This document shows positions 33,895-43,852 of a stretch of 64,000 nt of DNA, piece after piece (position 1 is the first letter of the stretch; every line of letters begins with the position of its first letter). The position numbers and the translations under genes were made by a program. The stretch is from Marasmius tenuissimus (Eukaryota; Basidiomycota; Agaricomycetes; Agaricales; Marasmiaceae). The notes beneath the pieces are model-generated. The model ran no database searches, was not told where the DNA came from, and worked only from the letters and a program-made list of their open reading frames with translations. The DNA is taken from assembly GCA_029532415.1 (NCBI GenBank), contig JAQOTA010000020.1, positions 1,240,001 to 1,304,000 of the forward strand, read 5' to 3'.

Positions 33895-35564
33895 TCACCG
33901 CTTCGTAAACCCCGCTTTTCCCGTCCCATTTGATCTTGAACTCGTCGTTCCAGACGGCTCGCTGGGTGCGCCGCTCGTGCCTAATTGCTCGCTCGAAACG
34001 ACGGTCTCATGATCTTCTTCATGCGGTCTTTGGTCGCCGACCCAGGAATTGTCATATTCAGGCGGTAGAGAGGAGAGAGGGCCAGCATCCACTTCCCTCA
34101 GACGATTGGCGCTGATAGGGGGCGGGAATGGTTCGATTGAATACTCGGAGGCATCGGTAGGCGCTATGAACGTGCATCAGAATTCAGATTGAGCGGAAAG
34201 AGGGTGTCGGGAGATATTGTTACTTTCTAGTACACCGTCGTATTTTGCGGAGTATTCTCGCTGTCTGTTGTGGGTTTAAGTGTCGTGATCACAAGAGAGT
34301 AGAGAGCACTGACTTTCTTCGGCGACGCCAGAACAGTAACCCGGCGATCAGTGCGGCGAGAGCGATCAGTGGCACAACCTTCATAAGAACGAACGTGTGA
34401 GAGACTTGAAGGTTCTGAGGTACTGAGAACCATACTATCGCAGCGATGTACACGGACTTGAATCCGCCAGAAGACGGCTTGGAAGGAGCGGGTCCCCTAG
34501 AGCGATATAATTAGCCATAGTATGACACGGGCTGAAGGGAGATGTCGTTTACCCGTCTAATAACTCTAGCTTGTTGAACGCCAGAAACGAATTCCTATCA
34601 GGGTCAATGTTGGATATATCCACTGTATACGTTGTGCCGTAATCCAGATTGCTCTCCCAATACAGAACCTGCTCGAAATCCAGCATGCTGCAGATATCGT
34701 AGATGTCGGTACTCTTCGTTCCTGCGTTGGAGGTAGGGTCTGGTGTTATGGTGGCGCGTTTTGGATTGTGGTCGCTGAACATCGAGCCCAATAGAACGAA
34801 ACCGCTGGCATTGTTGACCTTGAATCTCAACGAACTCGTCGTCAAACTGGTTTTCATTTGATAGGAAATCTTCGTTTCGGTGCCATTAGGGAATGTAACT
34901 GCAAGGGAGTTAGCTTCGACGGCGAAGTAGGAGAAAGTGTTGGCTACGCACTTCCCGCTTGTGGGCTCTCCGGACTCCATCCATCGTTACCACCGCCAAC
35001 GAAATTGAAGTAATCATTATTCGGTGTCTTCCCGTCATCAGAGACCGCTTGAATAGTTCGATTCTGAACGTTGTTTCTAAGGCTTAGGAGTCAATCAAGG
35101 GCCGAAACAAAACAAGCAAGGAGTACGCACCCGGGGTAGCCATAACCAATAGTCACTTGTGCGTACTGAAAGGCAACCTGCTTGCCTCCGACAACCGAAA
35201 GTGTTGAGGTGTGCTTTTTGTAAGGCAAGCCGGTTTTACTCCCCAGTAACCCACCGTTCGGAACGTCAGCTCCCTGCACGTCGTCTCCGTCAACCTTTAT
35301 CTTGTACCCGTCTGAACTCGCATTCCCGTAAAAGTAAATCCCCGTCCCAATCCAAGAAATTTGCACTGTTGAGCCCTTCAGAGTGGTTGCGTGGTAGTCG
35401 GCACCTATCCCTTTGCGTCCCCAGTAGTTGCCCGGAACGAGCCCGCCTGAATACGAAAGCACCCAACCTTCATCCAAGTTATTAGAAGAGGTACGAAGCG
35501 GAGAGTAGACAAGAGAGGCTGCCTGCGATGGTATCGTCAAGTTGTAAGGAATAGGGTCGGCCAT
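33895..35564 (-). CDS. Single-pass membrane protein with beta-sandwich ectodomain
   Basis: Exons 35564-35131, 35076-34952, 34898-34553, one or two exons starting at 34496, and a last exon ending at 33895. The N-terminal part (YWGRKGIGADYHATTLKGST, WIGTGIYFYGNASSDGYKI) and the second part (DFEQVLYWESNLDYGTTYTV) resemble the two tandem galactose-binding-like or Ig-like folds of a large basidiomycete family. A transmembrane segment (VPLIALAALIAGLLFW) with a basic stop-transfer RRRRK follows, then a Ser/Pro/Glu-rich cytosolic tail ending SNGTGKAGFTKR. No clear cleavable signal peptide. Probably a cell-surface protein; ligand unknown. Intron placement around the membrane segment has alternatives. 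TATA box about 85 bp upstream. Confidence 0.7.
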
Positions 35565-35644
35565 GGGGGATGAAGGGGAAGTAGTGCAGCACAGGTCCGT
35601 CGGTTATCTCCCCAACATTAACAGAGGGGCCCAGTCGAGTACTC

Positions 35645-35653
35645 TATATATAT
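35645..35653 (-). promoter_or_regulatory. TATA box of the membrane-protein gene
   Basis: ATATATATA on the minus strand about 85 bp before ATG 35564. Confidence 0.5.
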
Positions 35654-35759
35654 CTTTGCGTCATTTGTCTCCAATCGGCGGGGACGGTAAACGCCAGCCA
35701 TTTCGCGAGCGGCGATCGGTAATTGATATGCAAGCTGAACCTGAAGCTTGAAGCCTGAC

Positions 35760-38510
35760 AGCAGTGCAAGTGGAGAGGGGTTGTTTCAGGAGGTTGTTGG
35801 CCTTTTTGCGGGCAGACATTACCGCGTTGACTCGCGCAACAGAGGAAGATGCTGAAAAGGATGATTAGTGGACGGAGAGGGCTGGTTTGTGAAGAGTGGA
35901 GCCACCTGTGCAGCTGACGACCGCTCGACTAGACTAAGAAACAATCAATGCGATCCTGAGCGCCACTTGACATTACAGTGACGAAGGTCACAAGTCGGAA
36001 GGGAGATGATACCGAGTAGATGAATGTTAGGCTTAATGAAGCGCTCCAACGAGTTCCTAGGTAGAACTTCACTGTGTCAAGAAAATCGGCAAGGGTATAC
36101 GAGGCCTTAAAAAGATGCTTGAGGGTGATTCAAATTCAAAAATGGATACATAGTCAGTAAGCCTCAATAAGCCTGGTTGCGACAGCATAAACTGCTAGGC
36201 AGCAATCGGCCTAGTAATAGTATTCGAAAACCTTGCTAGTTGGCGCGACCCACGTGAGCAAACAACATCTGGATTGACCTCTAAGCATGTTAGTCCGAGA
36301 CTTGTAGCGGTTGACATTTCTTGAGACTATTACGCACACACAAAGAAGCCTGAGCCATGCCTGAAGGAGGGCCCAGGGGTGACTATTCAAATATCTGCCA
36401 TTCTTGTTAGCCTTAGAGGTGAAAAGGGGCCCCCACTACGACTTGCTGACGGCTATGGAGAATATTGACCGGCACAGCTTGAGATTCCCCAACGGTTCAG
36501 GTTTACTAACAAGAATGAAGGGCGAATTTGTGGGGACATGATATCGAGTAATATCGGGATCGAGTCAATGATCAAGTTGGTGAGGACGGTTACGGAATCA
36601 CTTTCCCACAGCCGGACCAGCCAGACCAAACCTGGACCTACTTACCATGCTCCTCCGGCTGAGGCTCGTCGGGCTCTCGTTCTGATAATCGAGGCTCGAA
36701 CCTCACCCTCGAATTATGCTCAGACTCTCGAAACTCAGTCTCGCGTTGACACAGCTGGAACCCCGAGAAAAATGAATTAGAAATTACTCGTGTGGAACGA
36801 TTATTTCCTGTTTTTCTTCATGACTGAACTTTTTTGTTGTCATACCGTTAGCCTCAGGAACCAAGAGCGATTAACCTGAATAAGAAAGCAATACACTCAG
36901 ACCATCAGCTCCTTGGCCCCGATAGTTGAATCCATCCTCAAACAAGTAACACCTACCGATATCGACGGGCTTTTGTGATCCCATGAACGCCATTGGCTGG
37001 AACATTCAACACACCACCATGCCCGAGCACTATCACTCAACTATCATTACGCGAAAGCTCGCTCAGATATCCATCCCCCATCGAGATTCCTGATAGACGG
37101 GTCTCGCAAGCTCTCATGATGGAGACGGGTTGCTGAGAGCGCTGTTTCAGAGGACAAGAGGACCGACTACAATCTATTGTCGGGTGTTACGGCAAGTCCT
37201 AGAATTCGTGTTACATCTCAGTCAGGATGGTTCTAACAGACCAACAGTCCATCGTGTCAAACACCGGGTTTCGCCTTTGCGGAGATTGGTCCATTTCCCT
37301 TAGCGACTCGAATTTCTCTCCGTCTTGCATCATAGCCGAAGATCCAAACGAGTTTAGTCGTACGATGAAGTATTGGGCTCGACGTCGTTCTCGTGCCTCA
37401 AGGCACCTCTTGCGACCAGCCGAGTCTCGCTTCGAGTCCTTTAGGAAGAGTCTGGAAACCTGATTCGTGTGATCGCAGGCATCCGGAGCTACATAGATTC
37501 ACTCATCTGTACGAAGACCCTGCACATTGCAAGGAAGAGAACCATCGAGGCGCTCTACCTCGATCTCCTTATGTGCACTTGTGCCTTGTTTCAGACGAGA
37601 CGGGCGCACGGATTTAGCTGCTTTTGTGGCTACATACAGTCATGATTTCAGAATCCAGGGGTGGCAGGAATGCCCGCCGCTCAAGCTACCACTTACTATA
37701 GTGATACAGAGGTGCTGATCAACATACTACGGAACTTGTAGTTTTTTGGTGGAATTGAAGCCGAGTTTCATCCGGTCCTTCATCGCGGTTTCCGTAGAGG
37801 TTTACTCCTTTCGTACCCCCACCGATCCCGAACCCATGCTGAGCAGTGGAATTGGGTGCTTCTCGACTACGCAATAACTCACGCGTTCTGCCGCACTGCG
37901 CCATTCATCCAGTACCACCAATTCTCGAGTGCCATGCAAGAGGATCAAGATGCGGGTTACCTTGAGGAACCGAAACCGCTTGAGCTTGGACGGCTAGAAA
38001 GAGATGGGGCAGTTCATGCATGTGGCGACATGTGGTTGCGGGGAAACAGATCAGCTGGTATCAAGGATCAAATGATGAATTCAAGTTACCTCAAGGAGCA
38101 ATGTTCCGATAGCCTTTTGGTCTCGAAGGTGACGGTTTCTGTCGAGGTTAGTGTTTTGGTGCAGAGGGGTTGGGCGCGTTCATAAACTTATTCATCTTTC
38201 AGGCTTGAATAAACCCAAGCGCCTCGCTACCGTTCCGATGGATCCGTACCCTGTACGCAGGACTGGAGGTAGACGTTCTCGGACGCTACTCACAAGTCAG
38301 TGTGCGTTGTGGTGGCGGCATATTCACTGGGTTGCATGGTGTTCAAAACTCTTGGCCTTTGATGTAGAGTCATCGCATAGACTTTGGGACAATTCAACGG
38401 CAATAGTAGACTAGGTTCACTGAGCGGCGTCCAGCCCTATCCTTACTTTCGACCTCGCGGTTCCTCTGGGTACATTCCAAATTGGTACAAAAAGCGTTCC
38501 TGAAATTCAA
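35760..38510. other. Long intergenic or unassigned stretch
   Basis: Scattered short frames. The part at about 37.9-38.4 kb (for example QEDQDAGYLEEPKPLELG and NKPKRLATVPMDPYPVRR) has protein-like composition, but I could not join it in phase. Nothing else is supported. Confidence 0.35.
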
Positions 38511-38520
38511 GATCAAGCAG

Positions 38521-38528
38521 TATAAAAG
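38521..38528 (+). promoter_or_regulatory. TATA box of M35 copy 3
   Basis: TATAAAAG 58 bp before ATG 38586. Confidence 0.6.
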
Positions 38529-38585
38529 CTAGCCATCGACACCCACTGAAAGCATCTCCAGTCCCAGCTCCAGTACTCAGAAGAT

Positions 38586-40047
38586 ATGTTCCGCCCCGCC
38601 GCCTTCGTTCTTCTCACTGCCTTGACCAAGCTCGCTCTGGCTCTTAACCAGGGAGATTTGACTGTCTCTTTGCAGGCGGTAGAGTCCTCCGTGAAGACGG
38701 TTGACGATATCATCATCACTGCAATTGTCGCCAACCCCACTGACAGCGATGTCCGTGTTCTCAAGGTAGAAAACGTCCTTGACACCTCCGCTTCGGAGTC
38801 CTTTGCGATCAAGTCGTCCGACGGAAAGGAAGTTCCGTTCACCGGTGTCCACGTTAGTTGTCTTTCTTCTTCCCTTGACGCGTACAAGACTGACACTTCG
38901 CGTTCTCAAGGCCACTTACGACTTCAGCCACGAGTCGCTGTACGTGACAATCCCCGCAGGACAGTCCTACGCCGTGAACCACACTGTCACCTCTTTCTAC
39001 GACTTCTCCTCCTTCGCCCCCGGTACCTCCTTCTCTTTCTCCTCTTCCCGCAACACCTTCCAGTCTGGCGTTGATGACGCTCCTCTCACCCTTGACATCA
39101 ACTCTGTCGATGTTACTGTCACCGATAGCGTCTCCTTCAGCCCCTTCTTTACTTCCCTCGACGATATCTCTACCTTCGCTTCCACTCCCGTCTGCTCTGA
39201 CGGAAACAAGAGGCAAGTCATCGTGGACTCCTTGAAATACGCGCGGTCTCTTGCTGGAGGTGCCGCCACCGACATCAAGAACAACCCTGGCGGATCTCAC
39301 TTCACTACCTGGTTCGGTGGAAACAACGTCAACGATATCTGGTTCAACCTCGATAGGGTGAGTGATCATTTCCTTCTTCCAGATCTTGTCCAGATCCACT
39401 GACACAAACGCCGCAGGTTGCCGGTGACCAAACCACCCGAGAGTGGGTATTTTTCCAGACGTGATCTTACAGTGTGGCTAACGATATCGATTTGATAGCA
39501 TCAACTGTCAGCAAGACCATGCCGATGCTAGGAGCTACTGCACTAACAATCCTGGTGTCATTGCCTACACCGTCATCTATAGCGACGGTCGTACACCTGT
39601 GCGTATCGTTTTCCTCTCAGCGCCTATCTTATGTCTGATCATTTCACTCAGATCTACGTTTGCGAGCTGTTCTTCCAAGCCGGTACCACCCCTAGCGTCT
39701 GTGACAGTGAGTGAAATATCAACTTGCTACGCCCTCATACTCGCGCTTATTCAGCTCTCGCAGCCCGCTCCTACGAATCGACCATGTCCAGCCGTGGTGG
39801 TATTATCCTCCACGAGCTCGCTCATGCTGTCTTCGGCGCTGATGATGTTACCTACGGATGCGGTGCCAGCTCTCGTCTCTCTGCTGCTGACAAGAAGAGG
39901 AACGCAGGTCAGTATCTGTTTCGCACGAAGTGTCCTCTGCAAAGAATGTGATTGCTGATCTCCTTTGCAGACGGCTACCGTTGCGCCGGATTGAACGTCT
40001 ACCTTGACTGGAACTGTGTCAACGGCCCTCGTGCCATCGAAGACTAA
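38586..40047 (+). CDS. M35 (deuterolysin-type) secreted metallopeptidase, copy 3 (diverged)
   Basis: Exons 38586-38852, 38911-39357, 39417-39442, 39499-39598, 39652-39706, 39755-39907 and 39971-40047, 374 aa. Intron positions and phases match copies 1 and 2. The signal peptide is MFRPAAFVLLTALTKLALAL. The zinc motif is HELAHAVFGADDVTYGC. It differs from the tandem pair by many substitutions, some Cys contexts (YGCGAS instead of YGCSAC) and a longer C-terminus (NGPRAIED). It lies in opposite orientation about 7 kb from copy 2, so it comes from an older duplication. Codons are strongly C-ending, hinting at good expression. Confidence 0.88.
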
Positions 40048-40389
40048 ATCCTTCCCCCGTCTGGGCGTGGAGCTCGAGCATCAAAATTTGCTGGGTTTGG
40101 GTTACTTTAAACAAACAAAACATTATACTTAACCGTAATTATTCACTCATTATTGGGCACACATACGTATCGGAATGATAGAAACATGGTTATACAAGGT
40201 TCAGAACCTCTGCAACGCGTGCAGGACGACAGACAGAGCACTACCATCGAGCGAAATCTTGAAAGGGTCGCTGAAGCGTTGGTTGAGTGAGCTCACACAA
40301 AGCTCGTGGCCATCATTGAGAATTTGGTACCCAGCCCATCAGTCGCAACTGGCAAGGAATATAGTGGGGAGCGCAACTAACAAATTCAA

Positions 40390-40481
40390 GCTCAAGTGGT
40401 CTAACGGTTATGATGCGACCTTCCCATGAGAAGCGGTTGTGGAAATAGGTCGCGAACGGGGTTCGACTCCCCGCTTGAGCA
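40390..40481 (+). tRNA. tRNA-Gly (anticodon CCC) with a 20-nt intron
   Basis: Acceptor GCTCAAG/CTTGAGC, anticodon stem CGACC/GGTCG, loop TTCCCA..A, T arm CGGGG-TTCGACT-CCCCG and discriminator A. The mature sequence equals that at 17149-17231. The intron (about 20 nt, TGAGAAGCGGTTGTGGAAAT) is unrelated in length and sequence. A T-run (TTATTTTT) follows as a likely Pol III terminator. Confidence 0.93.
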
Positions 40482-40696
40482 CTTATTTTTGCACCTGTTG
40501 CCTTCCCTCGTTTTTTGCTGAACAATTCAGCATCGGTTGCATCATCAACGTGGGACCAGGCCATTGTCTTCATTTGACCGATCGAGAGCACAATGTGGAC
40601 AAAATAGACGAAAATGAACTTCCCGCCTTTCAGCTCAGACAATCAACCGAAGTCCCAATATGGTTCACAATAAGTCGGGCCCATCAAAAACGATCC

Positions 40697-40703
40697 TATA
40701 AAA
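40697..40703 (+). promoter_or_regulatory. TATA box of the 40816-42089 gene
   Basis: TATAAAA about 115 bp before ATG 40816. Confidence 0.5.
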
Positions 40704-40815
40704 TCGAGGAGGTCTTCACTCGTCCATCTTCAACACCCCAGATACTTCCACCTGTCCTCTGCGATTCTGCCTTTCACTATTTTCCTTTGATTTCTCTGAA
40801 TTTTTCCGCCGAATC

Positions 40816-42089
40816 ATGTCTTATGCCATGTTCACCACAAATCTCACCGAAGCCCTTCTCCGGGAGAAGGCAAAAGAAATGGATCGAACTAAGGTATTGG
40901 TAAGTCAACCTCGCTCACTCCGCTAGTGGCATCCTCTAACCTAACCTAGGGCAACTGGCGGGCCCTTCTATTAATCATCCCATGCAAAGGCCATGGGGAA
41001 CACCACAGTTCAAGCCCAAACACCAACCCTTCCGTCGACACTTACGTGCCCAGTGCACCTCCTCCACCCACTCCTTTGGTATTCTCATTTCAGACGAAAC
41101 CCAACGTCTGGACCGGTGTCCGTAATGACTTCAAGACAGTTGAAGTCGAGGGACGCTCTCAGCCATTCTTTCCAACCACTATTATGGACGCGTATTTCGA
41201 GATTAAAGAAGTAGCCTCGCTTTACTCTAGAGTCCACGCACTCTACGGCGACCTTGATAGATCTGAGTCATACGCCGCCACCGCACACTCGGAGAGTGTA
41301 TACTCTGAGGCAAACTCAGATGAAGACGAGTTCTCCGGAGCAGATGATTCCTACGATGAAGGAAGACGTGGTAGCACCACTAGCTCGTATGAATCCGGTG
41401 ACGAGAGCTCCTTCGACGAAGCGACCTTGCGCGCTGAGGGTCATGCGAGCTCCAGATTCGATCCACAGTATTCCGACTCCGTTGTCTCGGGTGACAGCGA
41501 GTACGAAGACGAGTCCTCAGAGGAGGGATCCAACTTCGACTCCAGCTTCGCTACCGGTCTTCGACGTCGTGACACCGTGATTGCAGAGAACATCTCTTCG
41601 CCAGCCTCCACTGCTTGGATTCACAGTGATGAATCCAATCAGACCGACGATCGTCCCTTCTTTACGAATCCGTGGGACTCCACCGCCCCAGCATATCTCG
41701 GCCCGATCCCTATCACCGACTCGTCGCTCCGTGTCGAGCCTATTCGCTCTCATCTGGCGGAGGAAAACGCTCGTTTCTTCGCTTGCGCAGAAGCAAGAGC
41801 CAACGCTGTTCGTGCCAATGAGAATGTTGGACCGCTTGATGTCGATGAGACGTACTCCAAAGAGATTATCTCTGCACGTCGTTCTGCTCGTCGTTCCATG
41901 GAGGTCCCTCGTAGAAAAGAACTCACCATCGAGACTATCATCGAAGCCACCCTCCATTATCAGAAGTATTTCAAGAAGGACGTAACCCACGAGAACTTCT
42001 TCACCGCGATTAGGGAGCTGGAGAAGCATGAACGGCGTTCACGCAACGCTGGACGTGCCCGTGCGCCTTTCATTCCTTTTAATGAATAA
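40816..42089 (+). CDS. Hypothetical Ser/Asp/Glu-rich protein, 407 aa
   Basis: Exon 1 is 40816-40899 (MSYAMFTTNLTEALLREKAK); a 50-nt intron (GTAAGT..CCTAG) leads in phase 0 to exon 2, 40950-42089. A Pro-rich segment is followed by FSFQTKPNVWTGVRNDFKTV, a long acidic Ser-rich region (EANSDEDEFSGADDSYDEG), and a charged C-terminal part with ISARRSARRSMEVPRRKELT and TLHYQKYFKKDVTHENFF. Codons are strongly biased. The acidic Ser-rich part is probably disordered; the C-terminal helix-forming part may bind a partner. No family recognised. Confidence 0.65.
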
Positions 42090-43852
42090 ACTTCGAGAGT
42101 TTAGATTAGCTTGACAACTCGTACCAACACTCCTTTGTCTCTTGTTCCTTCTTTTGTCATACTGTAGTTGTAGCCATCGTACAAGCTGGGTTCTGTATCG
42201 TCTAAGTAGTGCTCTCATTTCTTTGCATACTGTCCAATAGGTACTAAGTATTGTTTCAGTAAGTATCTCGATAGTTGTTTGTATGTAATGCCATTGAAAT
42301 CGTACCTGAATCGTCATTTTGAGAATATGAACAAGGGCGAGTAGTTCCGCATCAACGATCGCTAAAAGCGACGTACATATCGCCCGTGAGTTGAAAGTAC
42401 TATACACCGCTGCCGGTCTGTGCGCAACCGAAGTGAGGAGGCGAATTTCAACATAAAACTGGAGACGCACGGAAATGTGGCGGCGGACCAAGACGCTATA
42501 ATTGTGTGAACTCGTATCAAACAGTCCGAGGGTAAGAATGCCGTTCCCCGCAAGAAGAACAAGGGGACTTGCCAAAACCACCCGGCCGCTGCTGTTTGGG
42601 CTTGTTCGGGAAACCCCCTTTGCCATTAGCAAATTGCCAGTTGTACTTCCTCCTGTAGTTCGCCAGGATCCCCCGCAAGACTTAGATACGAGATATAACG
42701 GCAGAGATACGTACAAGTATTTGTGAGCAGGACCCTGATGGACTCTAGACAACGCCATGCGTAAGTTGCTCCCATATCCAATACGTGAACCAAAATTGAC
42801 TACCCAGCACGACCTCATGCCACTGGTGCCTTCTTCTGCCGGATTGCCGGGGTTTTGCTTGCCGTTTGGGAAGGGGGCCAACTGGTACGCCGCTGCCATG
42901 GTACAAGTTTGCTCGTCACACCCTGCGAGGCCTGGGTGGGCTCAGCGAAACACCTGCCGCAAACCTGCAAGGCGGCAATTGCTTTAGTTCGCTGGGGCGC
43001 AATATGACTGGATTCCAACAGAAGTTGAGCCCGTCGAGAGATCCATACAGATATCGCAGAACCGGGGATTTAGAGAATGCTAAGGAGAGGGCCAGCTTCC
43101 TCAACAGTCGTAAGCACCACAACGAGTTTGCTATAGGATCGCTGGCTTGCTTGGTGGTGAAGCATAAGACGTAGCTTGATACCAGGCTTACACGACTAAA
43201 AGATGGCTATCAGGGCGTTGCACTTGCAAGAACTTGTGTTCGACGTACGGCATTGCACTGTTTACCCATTGTCGCGCTCCGCGTCAATCTACACCCCTTC
43301 CACCAGATCTCCATGCTTTCCGTTGCCTAAGTCGTCACCAAAACAAAGGTTGAGTCCGTCTGTCTCTATATGATGCGTTTTTTGCTTCATCTCGGGCCGT
43401 AGTCTGCCATGGCTCAGGTTGGCGATAATCGCACAGGCAGATGGATCATGGTTGGTCGAAAGTTGTGGTCCACAGACGCCCACACTGATGCGGCATGCCT
43501 GCAACGTCACCGTGAGAATGTAATGCCTTTTTGGAAGACAACGCTTCGTTACTGGGCAACGGGATGAATATTATTGCACATATAGATAAAGTACACGATA
43601 CACGACACAATTATCGTTCGTTGCCCTCTCGGTTCACTGGTTCTAGCTGGCTTCAGCTGGAGCCTCGGCAGCTAATCCCCACTAACCCCACTGAACCGGG
43701 ACGGCTTTCGGAGGCACCAACAAGCACGCACTTGTACAACATCTTGTTTCATTCTGCAATGAATTCAAAGGGAAAAACGCGGAGACTGTGAACAGATTGA
43801 GGAAGATATTTCGCGCAGCGATGCTTCTTGACACGTACCCGGCTCCAATAGT
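42090..43852. other. Unassigned stretch between the 40816-42089 gene and Argonaute A
   Basis: A minus-strand frame from 42899 (MAAAYQLAPFPNGKQNPGNP) could be a short exon ending at a weak donor, but nothing downstream joins it convincingly. The rest shows no gene. Confidence 0.3.

Noticed and set aside
36538..36780. Possible remnant of the M35 duplication flank
   Set aside because: It shares CCCACAGCCGGAC with the region near 29.4 kb, but the rest does not align well enough by eye to claim homology.
38854..39405. 183-codon minus-strand frame
   Set aside because: Antisense shadow of M35 copy 3, caused by strong C-ending codon bias.
41517..42029. 170-codon minus-strand frame
   Set aside because: Antisense to the acidic Ser-rich protein exon; no independent support.
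42039..42899. 286-codon minus-strand frame overlapping the 3' end of the 40816-42089 gene
   Set aside because: No motif, mixed composition, and overlap with a better-supported gene. Only a short exon near 42.9 kb remains conceivable.
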